DNA of 64,000 nucleotides, taken from the NCBI GenBank assembly GCA_031002005.1, contig JARYHS010008074.1, positions 344,310,932 to 344,374,931 of the forward strand, written 5' to 3'. The first letter of the stretch is position 1, and each line of letters begins with the position of its first letter. This DNA is from Vandiemenella viatica (taxonomy: Eukaryota; Arthropoda; Insecta; Orthoptera; Morabidae). Made by a program: the position numbers and the translations under genes. The notes below the pieces were generated by a model. The model saw nothing but the letters and a program-made list of their open reading frames with translations. It ran no database searches and was not told the origin of the DNA. Of the stretch, positions 8,627 through 18,774 are shown piece by piece.

Positions 8627-10480
8627 ATGTATTTCCTTATTGTCATAATAATATTAGGGATACTGTACAGTGGAAACGTAGGTCAGTGTTACACAATCAG
8701 ACCTCTTACAAATGGCGTAATATTTGTCAAACAGAATGATGTGATAAATTCTCCTTTGGAGTGGACCATTGTTGCACAAATTAGTTTCCTAGAATTACGA
8801 AATCATAGCCTAGAGATAAGAAATATTTTTAGAGTATTAGATGCTTCTCTTCAGAATTTACCTTCCTTTGACGAAGACATAACACATGCTGTAGTTACCA
8901 ACCTAAGAGTTTTGTATGCCTCTCTGGAGGAAGAATACCAAAATTTAGTTGAACTTCTGCCTACGGGAAGAGTTAGGGTTAAGCGTGGTTGGATAAACGC
9001 AGGTGGTTTCTTATTAAAGAAAATTTTCGGGACTGTAACAGAACACGATTTGAAGGAACTAAATTTACGTTTGGGAGACCTAGAACAAGTAAATCAAAAC
9101 TTAGAAATCAGTGCTTCGAGACAAGTACTACTTACAAAAAATTTGCAAAATGCCGTAACAAATAACACGTATCTTATCTCAAAACTAGCTAACACATTCA
9201 TGTCCAAAGTATCTGAACTTCAAACCACTTTAAATCAAAATCTTAGAGAATTAGAAAAAGTATTCATCAAACAGTTGTATAGTACACAATTGCTACAACA
9301 GTTAATTTTGACAATAACGAGCACAAAATTAGAGTTAACCAGATTAAGAATTGCACTAGTTCAAGCGACAAATGGTAAATTAAGCGACGTACTTTTAAGT
9401 CCTAAAGTATACCTACAGTATTTACAGATGATCCAACGCCAACTAGGAGCAGAGAGTTACATGTTATTCCCATGTACCTTAGAACAAATATATCATTACT
9501 ATCAAATTGCCAAAGTAAATGTAGCATTAATGGATGGACACTTAAGGATCATAATTAATATACCTATTGGAACCACTGATTCAGTTTTAAACAGATATGC
9601 GATACACTCATTTCCAATTTTCTGGAAACATACCAACCATTTTGTAGAATGGGTCACGAAAGAAGTATTATTGGTAACACAAACTCAGAAAGCATATGCA
9701 GTGTTAGATAACAAAGATTTAGATAAGTGTCAAAATTCTGGCATAACTATATGTCCCCGAGTCATACTAAATGACAGAACTCTTTTGAATTGTGAAGCCT
9801 CCATGTTCTTCTCCAACAACTTCACAAACCTATGCCAAAGAGAAATTAAAAAATTAGATCATCCATATCTATCGCAGATAAAACAAAATTGGTTATTTTC
9901 TATGCCATACCCACACGATGTAACAATTACATGTTGGGACAAAAATTTAAATCAGACAGTTGATCGCATAAAATTATCAGGATCAGGAATAATTGAACAA
10001 GCTACACATTGCCAATTCTTAGGACAGAATTTCGTGATACCAGCAATCCATAAAACTATTGCTCCGATTAATTTATCTTTTCCTAATTATGTATTACCGC
10101 ATTTTGACCAGGAAATATATCATAGTTCTAAATTACTGGAATTGAACCAAACCAATCCTACAATATTCAACGCAGAAATAGCTAAGCATTTGCAGCAGGC
10201 TAGAGATGCTGTCAAATATAATCATTTAATAGCAGCAGTCGACACCGAAATACGAGCACAGACTAGACATAAAACTATTGTAACATCCATTAGTCTTACT
10301 TCTATAGGATCAATAACAGTAGTACTTATTCTAATATTAATAATGTATAAACGCTATTGTAATAAATTAACCAAGCTTAATACCGAAACACAAACACCTA
10401 CAGCAGCACAAATTTTCATGACAATGCCAACTACCAGTAAAGATAATGTCACAAACGACAATGTAACCACTAAATGTTAA
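8627..10480 (+). CDS. env: Envelope glycoprotein (F-like), intact ORF
   Basis: A membrane fusion glycoprotein of the insect errantivirus / baculovirus F-like type. The frame of 617 residues is unbroken. Residues 1-20 are a signal peptide (hydrophobic VIIILGIL). A furin-type site RVKR lies at residues 117-120, followed by a Gly-rich hydrophobic stretch beginning GWINAGGF that is placed like a fusion peptide. Residues about 140-240 are rich in Leu, Asn and Gln with coiled-coil character. Several N-X-S/T sites and scattered cysteines lie between. A membrane anchor occupies residues about 551-573, then a tail of about 44 residues. The family assignment rests on the cleavage-site context, anchor position and genomic place, not on a search. 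It probably needs a spliced mRNA. An intact env next to a broken pol could mean recent insertion or selection. Confidence 0.85.
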   Translation: MYFLIVIIILGILYSGNVGQCYTIRPLTNGVIFVKQNDVINSPLEWTIVAQISFLELRNHSLEIRNIFRVLDASLQNLPSFDEDITHAVVTNLRVLYASLEEEYQNLVELLPTGRVRVKRGWINAGGFLLKKIFGTVTEHDLKELNLRLGDLEQVNQNLEISASRQVLLTKNLQNAVTNNTYLISKLANTFMSKVSELQTTLNQNLRELEKVFIKQLYSTQLLQQLILTITSTKLELTRLRIALVQATNGKLSDVLLSPKVYLQYLQMIQRQLGAESYMLFPCTLEQIYHYYQIAKVNVALMDGHLRIIINIPIGTTDSVLNRYAIHSFPIFWKHTNHFVEWVTKEVLLVTQTQKAYAVLDNKDLDKCQNSGITICPRVILNDRTLLNCEASMFFSNNFTNLCQREIKKLDHPYLSQIKQNWLFSMPYPHDVTITCWDKNLNQTVDRIKLSGSGIIEQATHCQFLGQNFVIPAIHKTIAPINLSFPNYVLPHFDQEIYHSSKLLELNQTNPTIFNAEIAKHLQQARDAVKYNHLIAAVDTEIRAQTRHKTIVTSISLTSIGSITVVLILILIMYKRYCNKLTKLNTETQTPTAAQIFMTMPTTSKDNVTNDNVTTKC

Positions 10481-10669
10481 CATACGAGTTACAAACTAAA
10501 ATATGTAATTATCTACGACAATGTTGACTAATGTCTTCTTTTACTGCTACAGGGTTGGACAACGAATCTACCTGAACATATGATTTACATTTTTTGTTGT
10601 AAAAACTTTGTAACCCAGGGGCAAAAGTCCAGGATGCATTTTAATGTCCAATTAAATTAAAAGTCTTTT

Positions 10670-10710
10670 AGCTTTGAGGACAAAGCTGGTTTTCTGAAAG
10701 GAGGAGAAGG
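10670..10710 (+). promoter_or_regulatory. Stem-loop and polypurine tract
   Basis: AGCTTTG (10670-10676) and CAAAGCT (10681-10687) form a 7-bp stem with a 4-base loop. GAAAGGAGGAGAAGG (10696-10710) is a purine tract placed as the plus-strand primer of a Ty3/gypsy element. A 3' LTR should begin right after it; antisense integrase sequence begins instead. Confidence 0.7.
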
Positions 10711-10800
10711 CCACCAGTAGTCCTTAGCTATTAAGGCAACTTTTAACATACTCACGTACATCTCGCTGTCGCGAAGGCCACCAGTAGTCCTTAGCTATTA
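10711..10800 (-). repeat. Antisense integrase fragment with partial tandem duplication
   Basis: 10733-10800 is the reverse complement of integrase about 6766-6833 with two substitutions. 10711-10733 duplicates its last part, so a 28-base sequence (10706-10733 and 10773-10800) repeats with a 67-base period. The shared GAAGG of the purine tract and the integrase fragment gives microhomology at the junction. The G/T substitution here is also in the left-end copy, so both ends came from the same sibling sequence. Confidence 0.85.
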
Positions 10801-12010
10801 ACATGCCATGTGAAAAAGGACATCGAATCTGGCCGTAACTCCATTGGCACGATTCAAAGTCACGACGACATTTGACCCTTGCTACGACTGGTTCCACAGC
10901 CGACCAATCACAGCGTAGCACCGGAAGTCTGGTCTAGTTCAGCAACTTCGCACGTTCCTGTCTGCAGTTCATCAAATGCGTGCCATGCACCGATGAGCGC
11001 TTCCCGCTGTATACGTTCCAGCCTGTGGATCGCGTACCGCGGGAGCAGCGTACAAGAACTATGCTCGGAGGGAAGGTCCGCCTAGAACTCAAGAAGAGAC
11101 CTCCTCAAGCCCTGGAGCAGTGTTCCGCTGCCAGGGCACATGGCCCGCGACTGCACCACTGAGGAGCGCTGTGTCAGGTGTGCCGGACCTCACAGAGTCG
11201 CCGAATGCAGCGTCCCACGAGATGGGGTGGCCCACCTGTACCAACTGTTCCGGCCCCCACCCAGCCTGCTACAGCGGCTGCCCCATTAAGAAGAACCTGC
11301 GCGCCGTCACGAAGGCGTAATCGCACCAACGAGCTGGTGCCTTCATTTACCACAGATCCGCCCAGCCAACATCCAGCTGTAACCGGATCTAAGTTACACG
11401 CGGTGGTAAAGAAGCAGTCCGCTAACCCACCATCTGCGTCACCAGGCGGACTGCAACCACCATGACATCATCCAGCTGCTACAACAGCAATCCTTGCTAA
11501 TGACGCAAGTCTTAGCAAATGCAATCAACCCGGGAACGACACACCCGAAAGATGCCAAACACAGTCAGGACAACCAAACATTGATCTGGAAGGAGATACG
11601 ACCAACGTTGTAAGAACTTCCCCTCACTCTGGGCGAGATGTTTCCCCAGAAAATTTAGTGTTTGGACTTGATCTCACTTCAGCAGTATGGTGAGGAAGCT
11701 GCGTCCTGTCTCACCACAGCAGACACCATCACGCCGACGTCGAGCTGAGTCGACATCAGGCGACGTTGCTACGGCGCAACATGGGGTCGCAATACATGAT
11801 CACAGGGAGGCTCAGTCCACACCCTGCGCACCACTGCCGACGAGCGGTCTACCCAATGAGTCACTTCTACTACATCTAACGCGGGTAGCTAGGTTGGAGC
11901 CCGCTCACGTCGATCTCAGGGGTCATACACCGCAAATTCATAATGGACAACATGGTCATCACCCAGAATTGAAGATGGGTTCGACGACCCCGAATTCGAG
12001 ACACTGATCT
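10801..12010 (+). pseudogene. Jockey-like LINE ORF1 (gag) fragment, copy 2
   Basis: 10953-11761 repeats 1-797 at high identity. Knuckle motifs are present (CVRCAGPHRVAEC-like, TNCSGPHPACYSGCP) but single-base indels spread them over three frames. It continues beyond the copy 1 break for at least 250 bases (11762-12010) with only short frames. 10801-10952 precedes the shared block and may be upstream gag. Compared with copy 1 it has extra bases near 11226-11240, 11320 and 11426. The differences look like indel noise more than substitution, which fits either an old duplication or an assembly duplicate of one locus. Confidence 0.65.
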
Positions 12011-12048
12011 ACATCCGTTGTACATCTGGCAAGTAGAGCGAAGTCTTC

Positions 12049-12747
12049 TTGGCAGAACGACAATACACATCCCGAATCTGGTGGAAGAAATACCTCGACG
12101 CCCAGGTTCATCCATACATAATCCACACCGAGTCAAGTCCCGGGAGTAGAGAGTATGCGTGTGAAATACCAAGAAACGAGTTCCTGTGCATCCTCAGCGA
12201 CGAGAAGTACGGTTACCTCGCCACGCCCATCACTGACAAGAAGAAAGACTGGTCACAGTTTTCCAGCCTTCCTGTCATCCTTAGCAAAGATTTCAGAGAG
12301 GATGACTATTTTGAAGACCTACATCGAGCGCTATATTGCGAACCACACCAACTTTCATCTTCGTCCAGCCAGGAAGATGAGTCACAAACATCAAGAAAAG
12401 ACGGAACTACCGACGGCCTTAAAGGACCGGAATCTCCAAGACCAGCGTCCTTGCCCAAGAACCTCGACGTCACGCCAAGTGCAGACCACCAAGAAGGGGC
12501 ATCGCGAGAGCCTACAGGGTTGAGACCGGGCAATCTGCTCGTTACATGCGCGAGCCCATCAGAGTTAGCGGCGGTTAAGGATTTTCTCGAGAGCCGCAGC
12601 ATTCAATTCCAGTTCGTCCAGTACGGAGGCGCAGGGCTTCCGACAACTGATAGCCTCCCAAAAACTGCTTCACCAGAGGAAGCAACCAACCGAGGAACGG
12701 AGGTGACCCGAGTTGAAAGCCTCCCTCCACCCCAGGAACCCAAGTAG
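12049..12747 (+). CDS. Probable LINE ORF1 N-terminal region, 232-residue ORF
   Basis: I do not recognise this protein by family. The N-terminal half is mixed charged and aromatic. Residues 105-160 are low-complexity Ser/Glu/Pro. A compact segment near residues 160-190 (LLVTCASPSELAAVKDFLES) resembles the RNA-recognition-like fold before the zinc knuckles of Jockey/I-type gag proteins. CCHC-like boxes follow about 120 bases downstream in other frames, which supports ORF1 of a second LINE. Composition is more GC-rich than the surroundings, as in the neighbouring gag copy. No reverse transcriptase ORF follows. Confidence 0.45.
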   Translation: MAERQYTSRIWWKKYLDAQVHPYIIHTESSPGSREYACEIPRNEFLCILSDEKYGYLATPITDKKKDWSQFSSLPVILSKDFREDDYFEDLHRALYCEPHQLSSSSSQEDESQTSRKDGTTDGLKGPESPRPASLPKNLDVTPSADHQEGASREPTGLRPGNLLVTCASPSELAAVKDFLESRSIQFQFVQYGGAGLPTTDSLPKTASPEEATNRGTEVTRVESLPPPQEPK

Positions 12748-13154
12748 CCAACGCCATCGGAAATCGAGGCTATTGAGGCAGCCAATATCCAAGTCAAGAA
12801 ACAAAATGTCCGGAACCCAAGAAGAACCTCCGCAGGAAGAAATCATCATTGTCAACTATCGACCAATGCTTCAGGTGCCAGGTATTCTGGCATCGATCGA
12901 AGGATTGCCGGAACCAAGTCGGTGCGTTCACTGCAGGGAAAACCACAGCGTGCTGGTGTGCACCAGACCGCGCGACGCGACAACCAACTTACGCTAACTG
13001 CGCCGCTGACCACGCGGGCCAGCTATGGGGGCTGCCCACTGAGGAGGAAGCTGCAAGCGGCCGTCAACAGGAGCCATCCCACACCAGCACAGGAGAAGAT
13101 CACGAAGGCATCCAAGATCGACAAAGGATAGACCACCCACGGCCACCTGACTAA
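12748..13154 (+). pseudogene. Decayed ORF1 zinc-knuckle region
   Basis: CFRCQVFWHRSKDC, then RCVHCRENHSVLVC, then a CANC-like box read consecutively but in three different frames (near 12867, 12920 and 13005). They are the three knuckles expected after the gag domain, so this is the C-terminal part of the ORF starting at 12049, broken by at least two frameshifts. Confidence 0.6.
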
Positions 13155-14042
13155 TCATATCCTCCTGACCAGACACGATGAGCATCGACACAACACCGTT
13201 GTCAAATGCCAGCCACAAGAAAATCAACTAGGGATGGTAGTACAACTGCTCACGCAGTTGCTAACTACGCTCATCCCCACCAGGCGATAAGAATAAGCAA
13301 GGGTTTCCCCCATAGGTCATTATATAATGGCCAAAGCCGCTTTTTTTCCCTAAAGAGTATATTAATGATCCCAAAACCAACCTATATGATCCAGTAGATA
13401 GAGCTACAGACAGTAGCGGGACTACATAATGCCGTGAGGCAGTGACCAAAAAAAAAACCTCACTTCACCAGAAGATGGCGCCAACGATTGAGAGCGCCGA
13501 AATATTGTGTAATTATAACACTCCTATAACTCGGCTAGTCACCCGAGAACAATATTTATATTCTCAACGCCGAGAAATACTACGTAATTATGTAAGGTTA
13601 TACTCCTTATCGTCTATTTCCTCAGGGCCATTCAATGTTAATGTGTTATTATTTATTAGTTTAATTTTATTGGCAAAGTGTTGAATGTACCTTCCATTCT
13701 GTCTTTTCATTTTATTTAACTGTTCTCTATAAAATCTATAAAATGAAACAGAAGCTACAAGTGCAGTATATTTTACACTGACGAACACACAACACAGAAC
13801 GTAGCTATGCTCACACGCAACACTGTTAGTTGTACCACCGCTATCTTAAATTTAGACTCCTGTAAGAAATGGGTACAAAGTGATACTGTTGGTAGTAAAT
13901 CGCGAATTACGTCTTACATCTGTACGCTACGCGAGGCTGTCCGGGACTACTTCCCAGCGACTGCTGCTGCGAGCTGCGAGTATACACGCACTTGCTGACT
14001 TCATTTTATACCGGCTCGTGTTACTTTTGCCGGCTGTGCCGC
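13155..14042. other. Unassigned; possible LINE-linked motif
   Basis: No gene seen. GAAGATGGCGCC at about 13470 followed by GCGCCGAAATATTG (13493) resembles a short hairpin motif seen near ends of insect retroelements; this is a weak resemblance only. The remainder has short frames and no known signature. Confidence 0.3.
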
Positions 14043-14245
14043 TTAGAAGCGAACTAAATTCAGTCTACAATAAAAAAATATTACAGGGATATATACTGGT
14101 CCCTTTACACTTTCGAAGAAACCTTCTTGGGATTTGCCTATATTGATCGCGGGAAACAATGTCAAATTAAAATCGGGGTTGGTGAACAGGATCGAACCAG
14201 CACTATCCCGAATGCTAAACACGAGTTGTTCAAGTGAAAAAGATT
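14043..14245 (-). repeat. Possible tRNA-derived SINE remnant
   Basis: On the minus strand a tRNA-like B box (GGTTCGATCCT, about 14190) lies in a segment shaped like the head of a SINE, followed by a unique body. The A box is degraded. No target duplication was found. Confidence 0.35.
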
Positions 14246-16442
14246 GGCTGATTATAATGATAATGTTGAACATACGGACAAAATACTAACTTAGGAATCA
14301 TGAATTAATGGAGACAAATGAAAACATATTTCATGATGTGCAGCAATAATAAAAAAAAAGCAGTATACTAAATGTAAAAATTTAAAGTATAAGTGAAAGA
14401 ACACATTTATTTAATAAATGAAACTACCATGAGTTGCAGAGCAAACAACCATAGCAAGAGGAGAGTAACCTTCTGATTGTTACGACATAATGTTTATTGG
14501 GGATCATACATTTACCATAATCTGCTGCCATTGCTGATAAAGTTCTTTACCGGCTTGTTATTGTTAGAGTCTGCCTGATAGATTACACTGAAGAATACAA
14601 TGATTCAATAAGTCGGTGGCTAATCTATTGTACTTGTTTAACCCGCAACAGCAGGTTTGGGTTCAATATAAAGAAATGAGAAATTCACTTTTATTGAAAA
14701 ACAATATATTCTATAGTTTTGAAGCAAAACGGGATCAATATGTTAACCTAAGGTAGGCTTCGGAAAGTTCGGAACCTTTAATAAAGACTATGGTGGCAGT
14801 CGCGAAATTAGTCCTGTGAAGGTCACGGAGTATCCGAACAGTGTTGCAAATCAGCAAAAAAATCAACTTTCAGTAATGAGTACGAAACAATTTCTAAAAC
14901 ATAATACTTAACACGCGGAACAAGGTGATGTGCTTTATAATTACAAACATTTGTGTGACTGTTTTTTAAAAAAAAATAGTTATTTGTTTCCATGAAAATT
15001 AAAAATCAAAATACTTTTTCACTTCAACCGACAGAAAAAGCAATAAAAATAATAAGAACTAACTAAAAAAAATTATGCGCCTTCCTGAAAGTTAACAGAC
15101 TCATATCGAATACATTCTATTCATTAAATAGGGAAGCATGTGAATAAAAAAAAAAAAAAATGTTACACGAAGCGCTTGGTTGTTTCGGCTGTGTAATGTA
15201 AAATGTTGTCATTGACTAACTTCCGTTTTATTTGTTTACGTACAAACTTCCAGCGAGAAAGTTTCTAAGAAAATACTGAAATTAATTCTGGTAGCAGGCA
15301 AAGCCTCTTCAGACAACCCCTTTTGGATTGTTTCACAGTTTATATTTGCGTGAATGATTGCGCGCAGCGCATGCTCCAGTGCCGGCTGGTTGGTCGGTTC
15401 GTTTACGACTGAGAAACATATTTCCTGTCCTCCACAGAAAAGCTATTTTCAGCTTCTGTAAGAATTATTATTGTCATTGTACACAATGGACCATACATGA
15501 CAAATTTCGCGAGAAATCTTCGAAAGCAAAGACAAAACGAAAATTAATTTATCAAATATAAGGGACCGATTATACATAGAAATGACTGCCACAAATACCT
15601 CCATGTCAGTGTTAGTAATTTATCATAGTTTTTTTTTTTTGCGTATTAGTTATTGGTAATGTTCCTTAAAAATACTTTAAAATAACTGCTACAATGATTT
15701 TAATTAGGTTTCCAATGCCCAGGCGGCCTGCAGGTTCGCGAATATTACTTCCGTCTGTTAATACACTAATTGCATGATTATGTTCCTGAACATCACCACC
15801 ATTAACATTACTCGAATAGGCCTTAAACTACGGAAATAAAGCGACCGCGTGTAAAGATACGCATGGACGACCGGCAAAAGCTAATGTGGCAATGTCGCCG
15901 GCCCAACCAAGTTCGTTCCATCACTTTCCGAAGACCGACACGCAATAGCGAGGTGCGGTCCCAGCTAGTCACATCACCTCTCACAGCACTTGGGCTTCTC
16001 ATCGTGCAGTTCACTTCAGTTAGTGGTTAGTGGAAAGATTGTCGAGATTTGGTATGACGTGGCGGATGTTGATTTATATGGTATATAATAATAATACACT
16101 ACTAACAGGTAAATACCGTATATTTGTAATGTAAAATGACTATCCAAATACTATGATATTTCTACAATGCGACGATGTAAAGTAGTGTAATGTACATCAG
16201 TTTGATTATAGGGTTAAAATGTTTTGTTTTAGGTTATTTATTATGATGTAATCAAAAATGAAGCAGTTCCCTGTGGTCACATTTCACCGAAGAAACAAAT
16301 TTAAAAAAATGTAACCAGTTAACCAATGTTCGACATTAAAAAGTATTAACACGGAATATGAAAACAAAACCTGCTTTGACCGCATTAACTATTAAAACAC
16401 AACCACCGATATCCACAACTACCATAACAAACAAAAAGCACG
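14246..16442. other. Unassigned AT-rich DNA
   Basis: About 2.2 kb of AT-rich sequence with short A and T runs (for example near 15147 and 15631). I see no coding frame, RNA gene or terminal repeats. Confidence 0.5.
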
Positions 16443-16589
16443 TGCAGTAGCGGTAGCTAAGCGAGCGAACGATCATTCTTTCTGGAATTCGAGATGGCAA
16501 CTAACCAACTAAAAGAGCAACCTAGTTCGCTAAGGAGTTGCGAACTAAACTGAACAATCCCAGTCGCGAAGTATTATGCGCAAGTCTAA
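16443..16589 (+). repeat. 150-bp dispersed repeat, target of Harbinger element 1
   Basis: This block matches 23039-23190: both share CTGGAATTCGAGA, CCTAGTTCGCTAAGGA and AGTCGCGAAGTA. Here it is cut by a Harbinger element after AAGTCTAA, while the 23-kb copy runs on uninterrupted and serves as an empty-site comparison. Confidence 0.65.
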
Positions 16590-16794
16590 GGCCTCGTATC
16601 CACTTGAGCACGCTCAGGCGAATGAGCCGCTCAGTGAAGCGAGCGGCTCAAGTGTGGACGCCTGAGCACGCTCGCAACGAACGACAGCGAGCGCGCTCGG
16701 GGCGAGCCGATCGGTTGTCGGTATTTTTGAATGCTCAAAGGCGAGCCAGTGTTTGTTCGGCGCTCAGTGTGGACGGTATTTGGAGGTTTCTACA

Positions 16795-17035
16795 ATGAGC
16801 GCGAGCACGTGGGACAATGAAACTTGCTTAACTCTAATTGATGCCTATGAATTAAAGAGGGTGTTATGGGATAGCTCCAGTATTATAATCGTACTAAAAA
16901 ATAAGGTGCATGGAGTGAAATCAGGGAGATATTAAACATTAGTATTGATGATGTAAAGAAAAAAATAACAAGCCAGCTAGAGTCATTAAGGCGAAAAAGA
17001 TCAAAACAGAAGAGAACTTCTATAACGAGAAGTGG
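16795..17035 (+). pseudogene. Harbinger MADF/Myb-SANT-like DNA-binding protein, frameshifted
   Basis: This is the accessory DNA-binding protein of PIF/Harbinger elements, which helps the nuclease reach the nucleus and the transposon ends. ATG at 16795 opens with WDNETCLTLIDAYELKRVLW, typical of a MADF helix 1-2. After a one-base shift near 16900 the next frame gives AWSEIREILNISIDDVKKKI, the third helix, then a basic tail. A GTAAGT at 17035-17040 looks like a splice donor. A second, more decayed copy lies at about 17990-18150. Confidence 0.7.
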
Positions 17036-17456
17036 TAAGTCTTTTTTAATAGTATTTCTCACAGCTGAACGGATTTTGATTGAATTTGGTGTTACAAAAT
17101 TCAGATCCTAAGTGCCTAAAATCATATTGATTTTGTGACAGGCAATATAATTGTTTTACCAATTTTTATTAAAAACTTGAAATCAATGCCATAATTTTTT
17201 AAAAAAAACATAAAAATAACATTTAAATCTATATTTGTAAACACAAATTAAAAATGGGTACCAGACTTCATATAATTTTGGAGTGACTCAATAGTGCCAT
17301 CACAGACTAACCGTACTAAACGGATGATGCTTTGGTTATATACTTTGAACATATACTGCAGACTTGAGTAGAGACTTCCTGAGGCTAGGAATCTTGAAGT
17401 TATTATTAATTTTATCTTGTGGTGGGATCGCCTCACGCATAGGCGTATCGTGCATT

Positions 17457-17696
17457 TTAATATGAGGTCCAACTAATGACAGCAAATGTTCGAAATCGAT
17501 CTCGTAAAGTTTTGTCTCCTTCTAAAGTCAATTCGCGAATTAAATTATTAAGATAATTTCTTCGCTGACTATGAATTTCTCTAATCCACCAACTTGGTAA
17601 TTTTATTTTCTGTTTTGACATCGCATGGATAATAATAAAGGCCGCAGCTACGCGTGACGACACGTCAATAGCCGAGCGTTTTCTGAGCACTGGCAC
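17457..17696 (-). pseudogene. Harbinger nuclease (transposase) N-terminal remnant
   Basis: Seventy-nine residues on the minus strand with the family's N-terminal features: an Ala/Ile-rich stretch (VAAAFIIIHAMSKQK), the WW-containing motif PSWWIREI, and NNLIRELTLEG before an RFRTF segment. The DDE nuclease core is absent: after residue 79 the frame closes and unrelated or deleted sequence follows. Its orientation, convergent with the MADF frame, matches autonomous Harbinger layout. Confidence 0.65.
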
Positions 17697-17805
17697 CAGG
17701 CTCGTTCGACCAAAATTTACTTTTCATTGAGCACGCTCAAACTAGCGTGCTCAAATGAATGAGCGGCTCATTCGCCTGAGTGTGCTCAAGTGGATACGAG
17801 GGTTA

Positions 17806-18345
17806 TGACCTCATATCCACTTGAGCACGCTCAGGTGAATGAGCCACTCAGTGAAGGGAGCAGATCAAGTGTGGATGCCTGAGCGCGTTCGTAGCGAATG
17901 ACGGTGAGCGCGCTCAGGGCGAACCGATCGAGTGTCGGTATTTTAGAATGCTCAAAGGCGAGCCAGTTCGCGAGCCTGCGGGACAACGACACTTGCTTGA
18001 CAACAATTAATCGGTATGCATCAAAGAAGTTATTACGGGAAAGCTCATACTAACAGTATTTATAATCGAAGTAAATGAGAGGATGTAAGACGTGAAATCA
18101 GCCAGGTATTGAATCATGGTATTGATGACGTAAAGAAAAAAATTAAAGAACATTAAACAATATTTGAATATGTATTGGTAGTAAATGTCTATAAAAATAA
18201 TATATAGGTAGCAACCTGAACAGTATCATCACAGACTACAGGTACAAAACGGCTGCTGATGTAAGGTACTTTTGACATATGCTGCAGGTTTGTATAGGAA
18301 TCTCCTGAAGGCAGGAATCTTAAATTTATCATTAATTTTATATAG
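17806..18345 (+). mobile_element. PIF/Harbinger copy 2, right end lost
   Basis: Begins with CCTCATATCCACTTGAGCAC directly after the TTA that ends copy 1, then follows the copy 1 left end with scattered changes, a decayed MADF frame and the central segment matching 17270-17420. No right inverted repeat is found; similarity stops at about 18345, where a SINE-containing repeat begins. Internal deletion relative to copy 1 is also visible between 18155 and 18190. Confidence 0.7.
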
Positions 18346-18774
18346 AAAGATGAATGTATATTCGTTTGTTTGTTAGTTTGTTTGTTCTTCATACAAATCC
18401 ACAGTTTTCATCCGATTTCGATGAAACTTTGCACACTTATCCTTTGAAACGAGGAGAAAAATACTGTCTACATTTGGTTGAAAAATTATCTGTATAAATA
18501 ACACACGTTGTCCCATAACTTCGAAATACGGCGATAGACAGACACGTTGGATATGCACGTCTCCGTACCGTATTTCCGTGTAGTGGATTGGCAGCTCAGC
18601 GGCTAAATCGCTTGCTTAGGAACGTCGTGGTCTCCGGTTCAAATCTCCGTGGAGGCTAAGATTTTTAAAAATTGTTTTTCATCGTAAGAGTCAGGCCTGG
18701 GCCGTAGATTATTCGGATTGAATGTTTAACTGTAGATAGTAGAAAGTTAGGGATGCAATGCGAGGTAAATTGTA
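18346..18774 (-). repeat. tRNA-SINE composite repeat, unit A first part
   Basis: Same repeat as 44456-44950 in opposite orientation. It starts with a GTTTGTTTGTT-rich end and holds a tRNA-like segment at 18580-18655 readable on + (A box near TGGCAGCTCAGCGG, B box GGTTCAAATC). Strand is given relative to the 44-kb copy. It is interrupted by a second SINE at 18775 and resumes at 19018. Confidence 0.6.

Larger units (their letters stand above)
2713..10710 (+). mobile_element. Errantivirus-like endogenous retrovirus (Ty3/gypsy with env), internal region
   Basis: An 8-kb internal region in the order primer-binding site, leader with splice donor, gag, pol (protease, reverse transcriptase, RNase H, integrase), spacer with A-rich tract, env, polypurine tract. 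The order and the integrase GPY/F-like tail place it in Ty3/gypsy. An env with a furin site and a C-terminal membrane anchor makes it an insect errantivirus-type endogenous retrovirus. Gag and env are uninterrupted; pol carries two frameshifts that cancel, so this copy should not make a full Pol. No LTR pair was found: short antisense integrase sequence lies at both ends instead. Gag has a CCHC knuckle, which many Drosophila errantivirus gags lack, so it may be a separate lineage. Confidence 0.9.
16590..17802 (+). mobile_element. PIF/Harbinger DNA transposon, internally deleted (copy 1)
   Basis: Terminal inverted repeats of about 43 bp: CCTCGTATCCACTTGAGCAC at the left, its inverse at the right (17760-17800). 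Flanks are TAA (16587-16589) and TTA (17803-17805), in line with 3-bp TWA target preference though not identical. Inside are a MADF/Myb-SANT-like frame on + and the N-terminal part of a Harbinger nuclease on -, facing each other as in autonomous elements. At 1.2 kb it lacks the nuclease catalytic part, so it is non-autonomous. Confidence 0.8.

Noticed and set aside
18580..18655. Genuine tRNA gene
   Set aside because: A and B boxes are present but the cloverleaf is not complete and the segment recurs as part of a longer repeat, so it is a SINE head. The same holds for 46262-46347, 47455-47530 and 58963-59035.
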